Positions 42,748 to 52,166 are shown, numbered from the stretch's first letter. The stretch: DNA of 64,000 nucleotides from Eubacterium sp. (GCA_017433825.1 JAFRGL010000019.1:85116-149115), one strand, 5' to 3'. Translations and numbers: made by a program. Notes: a model not told the origin generated them from the letters alone.

Positions 42748-45000
42748 ATGGTAAAAGGAAGACTCGGTGTTGAAAATCATGACCATATGACACCTGACGA
42801 GCTTTGGAACGAGCTCGCCGTCCGCGTGCGCAAATATCATCCTTCCGATGACATTTCCCAGATTGAAAAGGCCTATCTGATGGCGAAAGCCGCCCATGAA
42901 GGCCAGGCAAGAAAGTCCGGAGAACCCTATATTATCCATCCGTTATGCGTCGCCATTATCCTCGCGGATCTGGAGCTGGACAAGGAAAGCATTATCGCGG
43001 GCCTTCTGCACGACGTGGTGGAGGATACAAAGATGACATCCGCAGAGGTGGCTGAAGCCTTCGGCGCCGAAGTGGCGGTCATCGTGGACGGCGTCACCAA
43101 GCTGACACAGCTGAATTATTCCACGGACAAGCTGGACAAGCAGGCGGAAAACTTAAGGAAAATGTTCCTCGCCATGGCGAAGGATATCCGGGTTATCCTG
43201 GTCAAGCTGGCCGACCGGCTGCACAACATGCGCACGCTGCAGTACATGAAGCCGGAGAAGCAGAAGGAGAAGGCCAGGGAGACGCTGGATATTTACGCGC
43301 CGATTGCCCAGAGGCTCGGTATTTCAAAGATTAAGGTCGAACTGGATGACCTTTCGCTCAAATACCTGGAGCCCGAGGTGTTCAAAACCTTGGAAAAGGA
43401 GATTTCCGACAAGGCGGAGAAGAACCAGCAGTTCATCGACGACGTGGTGCAGGAAGTCAAATCCCAGATGGAGGAATCCGGCATCGCCTGCCAGGTGAAC
43501 GGCCGGGTGAAGCATCTGTTTTCCATTTACCGCAAGATGGTCAACCAGGACAAGACGCTGGACCAGATATACGACCTTTTCGCGGTGCGGATTATCGTGG
43601 AAACGGTCAAGGACTGTTACGCGGCTTTAGGCGTTATCCATGAAATGTTTACCCCGATTCCGGGCCGTTTCAAGGATTACATCGCCATGCCCAAGGAAAA
43701 CATGTACCAGTCACTGCATACCACCCTGATTTTCCCGGGCGGGCGTCCTTTTGAAATCCAGATACGTACTGCGGAAATGCACCGTATCGCTGAATACGGT
43801 ATCGCGGCCCACTGGAAATACAAGGAAGCTTCGGACGGCAAAAAGACCGGGCCCGAGCAGGAAGAGGAAAAGCTGAACTGGCTGCGCCAGATTCTGGAAT
43901 GGCAGCAGGACATGTCGGACAACAAGGAATTCATCAGCCTTATCAAGTCTGACCTGAACCTGTTTAATGACAACGTGTACTGCTTCTCCCCGGCGGGCGA
44001 CGTGGTTACGCTGCCGGCGAATTCCACCCCCATCGACTTTGCCTATATGATTCACTCCGCCGTGGGCAATACCATGGTCGGCGCCAGGATCAACGGCAAG
44101 CTGGTGCCCATCGAGACGCCCTTAAAGAACGGCGACCGGGTGGAAATCATCACCTCCCAGAACTCCAAGGGCCCCAGCCGTGACTGGCTGAAGGTGGTCA
44201 AAAGCCCCCAGGCCAGGAACCGTATCAACCAGTGGTTCAGGCAGCAGCTTAAAGAGGACAACATCAGCAAGGGCAAGAGCCTCCTTGATGCCTACGCCAA
44301 GAGCCACAGCAAGCAGCTTTCCGTTTACATGAAGCCGGAATTCATCCAGGGCGTCTGCAACAAATACGGGTTCAAGGACTGGGATTCCCTGATGGCGGCC
44401 GTGGGCCACGGCGGCTTAAGGGAAGGCCAGATCATGAACAAGCTGGTGGACCTTTACAACAAGGCCCACGAGAATGACCTCACCGATGAGGACGTTCTGG
44501 AAAATGTGGCCGCCGACGGCCGCAGGCAGAAGAAGCAGGAAAACGCCGGCGGCATTGTGGTATACGGCGTGCACGACGTGGCCGTCCGTTTCTCCAAATG
44601 CTGCAACCCGATTCCCGGCGATGAAATCGTGGGTTTTGTCACCAGGGGCAGGGGCATTACCATCCATACCACCGACTGCGTGAATATCATCAACCTGCCC
44701 GAATCGGAGCGGGCAAGGCTTATAGAAGCCGAATGGCATGTGGACGAAGAAGAAGGCCAGGCCTATTCCGCCACCATCAAGGTATACGCCAGGAACCGCA
44801 CCGGGCTTCTGGTGGATATCTCCAGGGTGTTTACCGAGCGGAAGATAGACATGTCGGCCGTAAACGTCCGCACCAGCAGGCAGGGAACCGCCACGGTGGA
44901 AGTATCTTTCGAAATCCACAGCCGGGAAGAGCTGGCAGCCATCATGGACCGTGTCCGGCAGGTGAACGGTGTGGAAGACATTGAACGTTCGAGAGGATAA
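42748..45000 (+). CDS. relA: Bifunctional (p)ppGpp synthetase/hydrolase
   Basis: This 750-residue RelA/SpoT homologue controls the stringent response. The HD hydrolase domain has HDVVEDT near residues 88-94. The synthetase domain has RIIVETVKDCYAALG and GRFKDYIAMPKENMYQSLHT. The TGS domain begins YCFSPAGDVVTLPA, and the C-terminal ACT domain ends VNGVEDIERSRG. All catalytic parts look intact, so it should be a Rel-type dual enzyme. GGAGGG lies 12 bases before the ATG, slightly far. No better in-frame start is visible. It is transcribed with apt. Confidence 0.95.
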   Translation: MVKGRLGVENHDHMTPDELWNELAVRVRKYHPSDDISQIEKAYLMAKAAHEGQARKSGEPYIIHPLCVAIILADLELDKESIIAGLLHDVVEDTKMTSAEVAEAFGAEVAVIVDGVTKLTQLNYSTDKLDKQAENLRKMFLAMAKDIRVILVKLADRLHNMRTLQYMKPEKQKEKARETLDIYAPIAQRLGISKIKVELDDLSLKYLEPEVFKTLEKEISDKAEKNQQFIDDVVQEVKSQMEESGIACQVNGRVKHLFSIYRKMVNQDKTLDQIYDLFAVRIIVETVKDCYAALGVIHEMFTPIPGRFKDYIAMPKENMYQSLHTTLIFPGGRPFEIQIRTAEMHRIAEYGIAAHWKYKEASDGKKTGPEQEEEKLNWLRQILEWQQDMSDNKEFISLIKSDLNLFNDNVYCFSPAGDVVTLPANSTPIDFAYMIHSAVGNTMVGARINGKLVPIETPLKNGDRVEIITSQNSKGPSRDWLKVVKSPQARNRINQWFRQQLKEDNISKGKSLLDAYAKSHSKQLSVYMKPEFIQGVCNKYGFKDWDSLMAAVGHGGLREGQIMNKLVDLYNKAHENDLTDEDVLENVAADGRRQKKQENAGGIVVYGVHDVAVRFSKCCNPIPGDEIVGFVTRGRGITIHTTDCVNIINLPESERARLIEAEWHVDEEEGQAYSATIKVYARNRTGLLVDISRVFTERKIDMSAVNVRTSRQGTATVEVSFEIHSREELAAIMDRVRQVNGVEDIERSRG

Positions 45001-45010
45001 GTGTTAAGAA

Positions 45011-45679
45011 ATGAAGAAAATGCGTGTAACCAGGATGCCGCTGGGGCTGGCTGAGACCAACTGCTACATCCTTGTCAATAAAGAAACAAAAGAAGCCATC
45101 ATCGTGGACCCGGCGGATACGGAATACAAGGTATTCGACAAGGTGGAGGCGCTGAAAGCAAAGCCTGTGGCGCTGCTTTTAACCCACGGGCATTTTGACC
45201 ATATCATGGCCAGCAATGAAATTGCGGAGCATTACGATATCCCGCTCATTGCCCTTGACAAGGAAGAGAAAATGCTCAACAACATCCGGCTTAACATGAC
45301 GAAGGACTTCACCAAAAAGCATGTGGGCTATATCCCGAAGGTAACCCGGTATGTGACCGACAATGAAGAGCTCGACTACGCGGGCTTCCATTTCCGCGTG
45401 CTTTCCACCCCCGGCCATTCCCCGGGAAGCTGCTGTTATTATTTCCCGGACGAGGACGTGCTCATAAGCGGCGATACTTTATTTAAGGAATCCTGCGGAC
45501 GTACGGATTTCGAAACCTCTTCGCCCAGAGACATGAAAACCAGCCTGGCCCGGCTTTTTGACGAGATGCCCGATGAAACGGAAGTGTTCCCGGGACATTT
45601 GGAAGAGACGACCATTATTCATGAAAAACGATACAACCCCTACTTCAGCAAGAAAAAAGGATATTTCTTCTGGAACTGA
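45011..45679 (+). CDS. MBL-fold hydrolase (glyoxalase II-like)
   Basis: This 222-residue metallo-beta-lactamase-fold hydrolase has the two-metal motif THGHFDHI, later metal ligands in TPGHSPGS and SGDTLF, and a final His in PGHLEET. It resembles the YcbL/GloB-like hydrolases found between relA and hemZ in Clostridia. The substrate is probably a thioester such as S-lactoylglutathione or a related thiol adduct, but this is not shown. Its 3' end overlaps the hemZ start by 59 bases. Confidence 0.88.
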   Translation: MKKMRVTRMPLGLAETNCYILVNKETKEAIIVDPADTEYKVFDKVEALKAKPVALLLTHGHFDHIMASNEIAEHYDIPLIALDKEEKMLNNIRLNMTKDFTKKHVGYIPKVTRYVTDNEELDYAGFHFRVLSTPGHSPGSCCYYFPDEDVLISGDTLFKESCGRTDFETSSPRDMKTSLARLFDEMPDETEVFPGHLEETTIIHEKRYNPYFSKKKGYFFWN

Positions 45680-47138
45680 TATCCTGATCGCCTTCGGCGG
45701 ACATGAATTTGAATATGACGTCTATACACTGGTCATGGCCTTTTATCCCGGGAAGAAAATCTCCTGCGTTTACCCGCAGGAGGAAGAAATCCCCGAAGGC
45801 CCTGGCCTTTGTCTGTCCGTAACCTTTCATGAAGATACGGTAACGGCAGAGCTTTCCGGTCCGGAAATGACGGAAAAAAAGACGGCGGAAGCAGCCGTTC
45901 CCCTGGAAGCGCCGCGGGAAGAGCGGAAAAATATCCTGAAAAGACTGGTGTACGGCCTGCTGTCCGCACATACCGGACGCGTGCTGCCCTGGGGGGACCT
46001 GACAGGCATCCGGCCTTCGAAGATACCCATGAAGCTTCTGGACTCGGGCTGGAGGAATCCGGATATCGCCGAATACATGCGGAAAACATACCTTGTTTCC
46101 GCCAAAAAGACAGCCCTGGCCATCGCCATCGCGAACCGGGAGAAGGCCCTTTTGTCCGAACTGGATACGGAAAACGGCTATGCCCTCTATATCGGCATCC
46201 CCTTCTGCCCATCCATCTGCCTGTACTGCAGCTTCGGCTCCCATCCCTACGAGCGGTTCAAGGCTTACGTGCAGCCTTACCTGGACGCGCTGTATAAGGA
46301 GCTGGACTATATCGCAAACCGGTGCCGGGACAGGAAGCTTTCCGCCGTATACATCGGCGGCGGTACGCCCACCACCCTTTCCGCAGAGGAGCTTGCGGGG
46401 CTTCTCTCTTACCTGCGCGGCAGATTCGATTTCGGAAATGTCCGGGAGTTTACGGTGGAAGCCGGCCGGCCGGATACTATTACGGAAGAGAAGCTTTCGG
46501 TGATGAAGGCAAACGGCGTAAGCCGTATTTCCGTCAATCCCCAGACCATGAATGACAGAACCCTGGAAATCATCGGCAGAAACCATACGGTGGAAGACAT
46601 TATCCGGGCATTTCACATGGCAAGGGATGCGGGATTTGACAATATCAATACGGACCTTATCGTGGGCCTTCCCGGGGAGGGCATTGAGGAAGTGGCGCAT
46701 ACGCTGGAGCAGATTAAGGCCCTGGCGCCGGACAGCCTGACCGTCCATTCCCTGGCGCTGAAAAGAGCCACCAGGCTGCATCTTTTCAAGGAGGAGTACG
46801 TGCCCGTATCCTTTGAGAATTCGGAGGAAATCATGGACATGACGGGAAGGGCCGCCGCACAGCTGGGCCTGGAGCCTTACTACATGTACCGGCAGAAGAA
46901 CATGGCCGGCAACCTTGAAAACGTGGGCTACGCGAGAACAGGATGCTTCGGCGTCTACAATATCCTGATCATGGAAGAGAAGATGGATATCATCGCGGCG
47001 GGAAGCGGCGCGTCCAGCAAGTTCCTGTACCCGGACGGCAGGATCGAACGGGTGGAAAACGTAAAGGACATCGGCAACTATATCACGAGAATCGATGAGA
47101 TGATAGAACGGAAGGAGAAACAGTTTTTATGCAGCTGA
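45621..47138 (+). CDS. hemZ: Oxygen-independent coproporphyrinogen dehydrogenase HemZ-type
   Basis: This radical SAM protein of about 505 residues belongs to the HemN/HemZ family. The cluster motif is CPSICLYC (Cys196, 200, 203), followed by the GGGTPTTLS and VNPQTMNDRTLEIIGR motifs of the coproporphyrinogen III oxidase group. HemZ proteins have the N-terminal extension seen here (GHEFEYDVYTLVMAFYPGKK). The only plausible start after the upstream gene's body is the ATG at 45621, so the genes overlap in different frames. Actual heme synthesis is unproven, since many anaerobes keep HemZ without a full pathway. Confidence 0.88.
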   Translation: MKNDTTPTSARKKDISSGTDILIAFGGHEFEYDVYTLVMAFYPGKKISCVYPQEEEIPEGPGLCLSVTFHEDTVTAELSGPEMTEKKTAEAAVPLEAPREERKNILKRLVYGLLSAHTGRVLPWGDLTGIRPSKIPMKLLDSGWRNPDIAEYMRKTYLVSAKKTALAIAIANREKALLSELDTENGYALYIGIPFCPSICLYCSFGSHPYERFKAYVQPYLDALYKELDYIANRCRDRKLSAVYIGGGTPTTLSAEELAGLLSYLRGRFDFGNVREFTVEAGRPDTITEEKLSVMKANGVSRISVNPQTMNDRTLEIIGRNHTVEDIIRAFHMARDAGFDNINTDLIVGLPGEGIEEVAHTLEQIKALAPDSLTVHSLALKRATRLHLFKEEYVPVSFENSEEIMDMTGRAAAQLGLEPYYMYRQKNMAGNLENVGYARTGCFGVYNILIMEEKMDIIAAGSGASSKFLYPDGRIERVENVKDIGNYITRIDEMIERKEKQFLCS

Positions 47139-48376
47139 AAAAGAAACCGGTTACCGGTATGAAAGATATCCTGCCATCGGAAATGGCCATCCGGGAATAT
47201 GTCCTGCAGGTGATGCGGGACACCTACCACAGCTTCGGCTTCGTCTCCATGGAGACGCCGTGCGTGGAGCACCTGGAGAACCTGAATTCCAAGCAGGGCG
47301 GGGAAAATGAAAAGCTGATTTTCAAAATCCTCAAAAGAGGGGAAAAGCTGAATATCGAAACGGCGAAGGAAGAGGCGGACCTGACAGACGGCGGACTGCG
47401 CTACGACCTTACCGTGCCTCTCTGCCGGTATTACGCGAACCACGCGAATGAACTGCCTTCACCGTTCAAGGCCCTGCAGACAGGCAATGTCTGGCGCGCG
47501 GACAGACCTCAGAGAGGGCGTTACCGCCAGTTCCGGCAGTGCGACATCGATATCTTAGGCGAAGCGGGCAGCATCGCCGAAATCGAACTGATTCTTGCCA
47601 CTTCCACCTTTTTAGGAAAAGTCGGCTTTGACAGATTCACCATCCGCATCAACGACCGCCGGATTTTAAAAGCCATGGCCGCATATTCCGGATTCGCGCC
47701 GGAGACATATGATACGGTATTCATTATCCTGGACAAGATGGATAAAATCGGCGTGGAAGGCGTGAAAGAAGAGCTGCTGGCGGAAGGCTATGACGCCGCA
47801 TCGGTGGAAAAATACCTGGGCCTTTTCGAAGGGCTTTCCGAGGACGCCCAGGCCGTGGCCGGTTTAAAGGAACAGCTTAACGGCTTCCTGGACCCGGACG
47901 TGGCGGACAACCTGGTACACATCATGGAGAGCGTTTCAAAGGCTGCAAAGGCATCTTTTTCCATGGCATTTGACGCGACCCTGGTGCGGGGCATGAGCTA
48001 TTATACCGGCCCGATTTTCGAAATCACCATGGACGAATACGGCGGCAGCGTGGGCGGCGGCGGACGTTACGATGAAATGATCGGCAAGTTCACCGGCCAG
48101 AATACCCCGGCCTGCGGTTTTTCCGTCGGTTTTGAGCGTATTGTCATGCTTTTGCTGGAAAACGGCTATAAGGTTCCCGGTTCATCGGATAAGAAAGCGT
48201 ATCTACTGGATAAAAAGCTTCCCGATGCGCGGGTGCAGGAAATCGTGGAAAAGGCCATGCAGGAGCGTCTGGAAGGAAAACAGGTCAATGTGGCCGTCAT
48301 GAAAAAGAACCGCAAATTCCAGAAAGACCAGCTTGCGGAAGAAGGCTGGACGGAGATCGTGGAGATTTTCGAATAA
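47129..48376 (+). CDS. hisS: Histidyl-tRNA synthetase
   Basis: This class II aminoacyl-tRNA synthetase has 415 residues. Motif 2 is GRYRQFRQCDIDILG. The histidine-binding segment is MSYYTGPIFEI and motif 3 lies in ACGFSVGFERIVML. The anticodon-binding domain at the C-terminus is short but complete. GGAAGGAG lies about 11 bases before the start, which overlaps the end of hemZ by ten bases. In many Firmicutes aspS follows hisS. Here a terminator and a gene on the other strand follow instead. Confidence 0.95.
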   Translation: MQLKKKPVTGMKDILPSEMAIREYVLQVMRDTYHSFGFVSMETPCVEHLENLNSKQGGENEKLIFKILKRGEKLNIETAKEEADLTDGGLRYDLTVPLCRYYANHANELPSPFKALQTGNVWRADRPQRGRYRQFRQCDIDILGEAGSIAEIELILATSTFLGKVGFDRFTIRINDRRILKAMAAYSGFAPETYDTVFIILDKMDKIGVEGVKEELLAEGYDAASVEKYLGLFEGLSEDAQAVAGLKEQLNGFLDPDVADNLVHIMESVSKAAKASFSMAFDATLVRGMSYYTGPIFEITMDEYGGSVGGGGRYDEMIGKFTGQNTPACGFSVGFERIVMLLLENGYKVPGSSDKKAYLLDKKLPDARVQEIVEKAMQERLEGKQVNVAVMKKNRKFQKDQLAEEGWTEIVEIFE

Positions 48377-48392
48377 TCCCGGCAGAATATCG

Positions 48393-48433
48393 AAAAAAAG
48401 GATCCGGCAGGAAACTGCCGGATCCTTTTTTTT
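48393..48433. terminator. Bidirectional terminator between hisS and mscS
   Basis: GGATCCGGCAG (48400-48410), loop GAAA, CTGCCGGATCC (48415-48425), flanked by A7 and T8. It serves both converging genes. Confidence 0.9.
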
Positions 48434-48459
48434 GAATAAGGCTGTTACGAGGAACGCAT

Positions 48460-49272
48460 TTACTGTTTGATATGCACATCCAGCTGGTTGAAGGGGATGA
48501 CGATACCTTTTTCCTCGAATACCTTCTGGGCTGCATCCAGGATATTGAACCTGCAGTCCCAGTAATCGCCGCTCTTGCACCAGGCCCTTAAGGTAACCTT
48601 GACACCGTTGCCGGCGCCGAAATCCGTGATTCTGGCGAAGGTGGCCGGGTCTTTGACTACCAGCTCTTCCCTGTCGCAGATGTCAAGCAGGGTATTGCGC
48701 ACGAAGGAGGGATCGTTTCCGGCTACGGAGAAGTCCAGGTCCACACGGCGCAGATCCTTGGCGGAATAGTTCTCGATGGTGCCGTTGGCCAGTGCCGCGT
48801 TGGGCAGGTAAACGGTTCTGTTGTCTACGGTAACGATTCTGGTGTAGCAGATGGAGATGTCTTCCACGACGCCGTCGCTTCCCTGGGCGGAGATGAAATC
48901 GCCGATGGAGAAGGGCCGGGTCACTAAAAGGAGCACGCCGCCTGCCAGGTTGGCCAGGGTGCCGTTTACGGCCAGGCCGATGCCGATGCCTAAGGATGCG
49001 ACAACCGCGGACAGGCCGCCCACGTCAAAGCCGAGGAAGCCGATAAGGCAGATGGCCACAAGGACCTTCAGGCCGATGCGCAGGAAATTCATCAGCGGTT
49101 TGACAATAGTCGGATCCAGCTTTTTCTCCTCCGCCAGTCTCTTGCCCAGCTTCCTGGTTACCGCGTTGATAATCTTGAAGGCAACAATCAGGATGATGAT
49201 GGCGACGATGATTTTAATGCCGGTGGAAGTACACCATTCAACGATCTTGTTTAAAAGATCCTGTACATTCAT
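48460..49272 (-). CDS. mscS: Small-conductance mechanosensitive channel, MscS family
   Basis: This 270-residue membrane channel opens on membrane stretch and protects against osmotic downshock. Three N-terminal spans run from about residue 17 to 110. The pore-lining third span is VVASLGIGIGLAVNGTLANLAGG, followed by the beta domain segment FSIGDFISAQGSDGVVEDIS typical of MscS. The C-terminal alpha-beta domain is complete. GGGAGG lies nine bases before the ATG. Confidence 0.92.
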   Translation of the reverse strand: MNVQDLLNKIVEWCTSTGIKIIVAIIILIVAFKIINAVTRKLGKRLAEEKKLDPTIVKPLMNFLRIGLKVLVAICLIGFLGFDVGGLSAVVASLGIGIGLAVNGTLANLAGGVLLLVTRPFSIGDFISAQGSDGVVEDISICYTRIVTVDNRTVYLPNAALANGTIENYSAKDLRRVDLDFSVAGNDPSFVRNTLLDICDREELVVKDPATFARITDFGAGNGVKVTLRAWCKSGDYWDCRFNILDAAQKVFEEKGIVIPFNQLDVHIKQ

Positions 49273-49355
49273 TATATATTACCTCCCGGAATGTTATTTA
49301 CATTCATTATACACGATTCGGAAGGAAAATGCGAAATACTTTTGTCATAAAAGAG

Positions 49356-49383
49356 TTGAAAATAATCTGATTTCGGATAGAAT
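49356..49383 (+). promoter_or_regulatory. Promoter of the CGGC-domain gene
   Basis: TTGAAA (49356-49361) and TAGAAT (49378-49383) are 16 bases apart. The region 49273-49476 otherwise holds only the divergent start of mscS. Confidence 0.55.
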
Positions 49384-49476
49384 GGTGATAGGATGTCGTG
49401 CTTTGCCCTGGCAGAGGACGCCGCCTGCCTGTGTGATACTTTTTTGGAGAACAAATATAAGGAGGCCTGCGGCAAA

Positions 49477-49824
49477 ATGAAGAAAATCGCAATTTTAAAC
49501 TGTCTGAAAGCAAACCAGAACTGTTCCGGCAACGGCTGCTTCAAAGCGCTGAACGAGCGGTCGGGCGGTTTTGAACCATACAAGGATGAGGAAGTGGAAG
49601 TAACGGCCTTCACCCGCTGCAGCAACTGCGGAAAGACGACGGATGAAGATGAGGGCATGAAGAAGAAACTGGACCGCATTGCCGACGTGGGCACGGAAAC
49701 CGTGCATATCGGCGTCTGCGCCAGGGCGAAGGACGGCACGCACTGCAGATTCATGCAGAGCCATGCGGACTATCTCGAAAGCCGCGGCGTCGAAGTTATC
49801 TGGAAGACCCACGCAGCCCATTGA
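49477..49824 (+). CDS. CGGC-domain metal-binding-like protein
   Basis: This 115-residue cytoplasmic protein has a run of cysteines: NCLKANQNCSGNGCFKAL, FTRCSNCGKT and VCARAKDGTHC. The pattern matches the CGGC family, thought to bind a metal or iron-sulfur centre. The ATG at 49477 is preferred because AAGGAGG lies about 11 bases upstream. An in-frame ATG at 49393 would add 28 residues without homology. Function is unknown. The following gene is in the same direction, 50 bases away. Confidence 0.75.
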   Translation: MKKIAILNCLKANQNCSGNGCFKALNERSGGFEPYKDEEVEVTAFTRCSNCGKTTDEDEGMKKKLDRIADVGTETVHIGVCARAKDGTHCRFMQSHADYLESRGVEVIWKTHAAH

Positions 49825-49874
49825 AACGGGATTCAGCAAAGATAAAAAAACAACTCTGAAGAGGAGAGATATAG

Positions 49875-50561
49875 ATGAGAAAAGTACATCTGATCAGACC
49901 GAGAAACATCATGGCGTCCCTGGTGACGGTCAATGTATTCCTGGATGATGCCGACAAGCCCTACGGAAAGCTGGACAACTTCAGCACCGGTATCCTTGAG
50001 GTGGACGAAGGGGAGCATGTCGTCCGGGTGCAGCCCAGGCCGAAGAACCTGGCGGACAACATTACCACCGTTTATATTCCGGCCGGCACCGATGACTATG
50101 CGTTCCAGCTTGACATCATGGATTATCAGGCAGCAGGCACCCCGAAACACAACTATATGTTCCGCCTGCGGCCCATGCCCATTAAAAATGCTTACCTGAA
50201 GAAGGTTTATGACGGCGAGCTTTTCCTGATGACCGAGGTCACCTACCTGATCCTGGACCCCGAATTCAGGCAGAAGCTTAAGGCAGCCGGCAAAGCTGCC
50301 TATGTCCAGCTGAAGATGTCCGAGAAGCATCTTAAGGTCAATATCGTCAGCGGCCGGAACAAGGAAACCGTTCAGAAAATCAACTATTACCTGAAGCAGA
50401 AGGGCGGGTTTACCAATGATAATTCGGTAGCTTTGCAGAATGATTTCTTTACCAACCCGCGCAAATGGGATGACATCCTGGCGCATATGTTCGAAGTCTG
50501 CTTCGCCTATATCCCGGTTTATAAAAAGCTGGGCGATGACGGCCTGATGCTTAAGGACTAA
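49875..50561 (+). CDS. Conserved hypothetical protein with PEGA-like N-terminus
   Basis: I do not recognise this 228-residue soluble protein. The first 90 residues look like a small beta domain: VTVNVFLDDADKPYGKLDN and EVDEGEHVVRVQPRP resemble PEGA-type repeats. The middle and C-terminal parts are mixed alpha/beta with no cysteine pattern until one Cys in FEVCFAY. There is no signal peptide and no membrane span. GAGGAGAG precedes the start. It may be co-transcribed with the CGGC protein. No function can be proposed. Confidence 0.7.
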   Translation: MRKVHLIRPRNIMASLVTVNVFLDDADKPYGKLDNFSTGILEVDEGEHVVRVQPRPKNLADNITTVYIPAGTDDYAFQLDIMDYQAAGTPKHNYMFRLRPMPIKNAYLKKVYDGELFLMTEVTYLILDPEFRQKLKAAGKAAYVQLKMSEKHLKVNIVSGRNKETVQKINYYLKQKGGFTNDNSVALQNDFFTNPRKWDDILAHMFEVCFAYIPVYKKLGDDGLMLKD

Positions 50562-50613
50562 ACCGGAACATGCCCGTGCGGTCATAAGGGCAGTCTGCCC
50601 AAAAAATACCCTG

Positions 50614-50661
50614 CTGTTTGTCCATGTTATAGTAGACAAACAGTAAGAATTACTATATACT
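50614..50661 (+). promoter_or_regulatory. Promoter and inverted-repeat operator of the GRE activase gene
   Basis: TAGACA (50633-50638) and TATACT (50656-50661) are 17 bases apart. CTGTTTGTC (50614-50622) and GACAAACAG (50635-50643) form a 9-bp perfect inverted repeat with a 12-base spacer. Its right arm covers the -35. A dimeric regulator binding here would control activase expression. Confidence 0.6.
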
Positions 50662-50745
50662 GATATAGACTATGGATGTATGATCCGTGAAGATCGTCAA
50701 ATAATTAACGAATACGAATTCTTTTACGTAGGAAGGAGAAATTTT

Positions 50746-51708
50746 ATGGCAGAAAAAGAATTAACAGGAAAACTCTATGATATTCAGGGCTTTTCCGTAC
50801 AGGATGGACCCGGTGTCAGAACAACAGCTTTCCTGAAAGGCTGCCCGCTGCACTGTCCCTGGTGCCACAGCCCCGAATCTCAGGCATTTTATCCCCAGCT
50901 GAGCTGGCTTTCCATGCGCTGCACGGGTACCGAAAGCTGCGAATCCCGCTGCCTGAAGGCCTGTAAGAAAGGTGCCCTGGAACTGGGCGGAACCCGTCCG
51001 GATGCCCTGACCGGCAATCAGCTTCAGATGGTTCATGTAAAGAGGGATCTCTGCGACAACTGCGGCGACTGTGCCGAGGTTTGCTATCCCACCGCTCTTT
51101 ACATCTGCGGCGAAGATTACACCGTTGACAGACTGGTGAAACGTCTCCTTCAGGATAAGAGATTCTATGATAAGTCCGGCGGCGGCGTTACCATTTCCGG
51201 CGGCGAAGCTTTAAGCCAGGCTGATTTCGTTGCTGCTGTTATGAAGGAACTGAAGGCAGCCGGCGTGCACTGCGCACTGGATACCACCGGTTTCGCTCCC
51301 TGGTCCGAAGTAGAAAAGGTTCTTCCCTATGTTGACCTTTACCTTCTTGACCTGAAGCACATGGACAGCAAGAAGCATCAGCAGGTTACCGGCGTTCCCA
51401 CCGAGATTATCCATGAGAACGCGAAGAAGATCGCCGCGGCAGGCGGACATTTCCAGATCCGTATCCCGGTTATTCCGCAGTTCAATGATGACGTACTGAA
51501 CATCCGCGCCACTGCCGAGTTCTGCAAGAACGAGCTGGGCGATGCCGTAGATATGGTTCAGCTGCTTCCGTACCATAACCTGGGCGTTACCAAGTACATG
51601 CGTATCAGCGACGGCCCCGTTATGGAAGCTACCCCGCCCACCGATGAGTACATGAACTACCTCAAGGGCGTTATGGAAGAGTACGGCCTGTACGTTACCA
51701 TTCACTAA
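50746..51708 (+). CDS. Glycyl radical enzyme activating enzyme
   Basis: This radical SAM activase has 320 residues. CPLHCPWC (Cys33, 37, 40) binds the SAM cluster. An eight-cysteine ferredoxin-like insert follows (CTGTESCESRCLKAC and CDNCGDCAEVC), as in activases of glycerol dehydratase, choline lyase and related GREs but not PFL activase. GGGVTISGGEAL and DLYLLDLKHMD complete the fold. It installs the glycyl radical by abstracting hydrogen with 5'-deoxyadenosyl. GGAAGGAG precedes the ATG at 50746, and a longer frame upstream has no homology. It is the only such gene in the window and lies about 21 kb from the nearest GRE. Confidence 0.93.
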   Translation: MAEKELTGKLYDIQGFSVQDGPGVRTTAFLKGCPLHCPWCHSPESQAFYPQLSWLSMRCTGTESCESRCLKACKKGALELGGTRPDALTGNQLQMVHVKRDLCDNCGDCAEVCYPTALYICGEDYTVDRLVKRLLQDKRFYDKSGGGVTISGGEALSQADFVAAVMKELKAAGVHCALDTTGFAPWSEVEKVLPYVDLYLLDLKHMDSKKHQQVTGVPTEIIHENAKKIAAAGGHFQIRIPVIPQFNDDVLNIRATAEFCKNELGDAVDMVQLLPYHNLGVTKYMRISDGPVMEATPPTDEYMNYLKGVMEEYGLYVTIH

Positions 51709-51760
51709 GAAGAGACGATAAAAGAGCAATTAAAAAGAAATATAAAAGAGGAGGATTATC

Positions 51761-52153
51761 ATGCAGGAAGTATATGATTTTCTGAAAAAGGCAGGCACCT
51801 ATTATCTCGCTACTGTTGAAGGCGATCAGCCCAGAGTAAGAGCCTTCGGCACCGTTAACATTTTCGACGGCAAGCTTTACATCCAGACCGGAAAAGTGAA
51901 AAAGGTTTCCAAACAGCTTCATGCGAATCCCAAGGCTGAGATCATTGCCTTTACCGGCGGCGAATGGGTTCGTATCGCGGGCAAACTGATTCCGGATGAG
52001 AGAGTAGAAGCCAAGCAGAGCATGCTGGATGCATATCCCAACCTGCAGGCCATGTATTCCGCAACCGATGACAACACGGAAGTGCTGTATTTCGAAGATG
52101 CGACAGCCACCTTTGAATCCTTCGGCGGTGAACCGAAAGTTGTAAAATTCTAA
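51761..52153 (+). CDS. Pyridoxamine 5'-phosphate oxidase-like flavin split-barrel protein
   Basis: This 130-residue protein of the FMN-binding split-barrel type has YYLATVEGDQPRVRAFG at the N-terminus, IQTGKVKKVSKQLHANP in the middle, and GGEWVRIAGKL. These short family members bind FMN or F420 and often act as small reductases or redox sensors in anaerobes. GGAGG precedes the ATG. It starts 52 bases after the GRE activase with no terminator, so it is probably co-expressed and may supply or sense electrons in the same pathway. Confidence 0.85.
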   Translation: MQEVYDFLKKAGTYYLATVEGDQPRVRAFGTVNIFDGKLYIQTGKVKKVSKQLHANPKAEIIAFTGGEWVRIAGKLIPDERVEAKQSMLDAYPNLQAMYSATDDNTEVLYFEDATATFESFGGEPKVVKF

Positions 52154-52166
52154 CTGACACCCAAGC

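Noticed and set aside
47000-47128. T-box leader for hisS
   Set aside because: hisS overlaps the end of hemZ, so there is no leader for a T-box.
50680-50745. Longer N-terminus of the GRE activase from 50680
   Set aside because: The added residues are unlike any activase and start close behind the promoter. GGAAGGAG lies before 50746.
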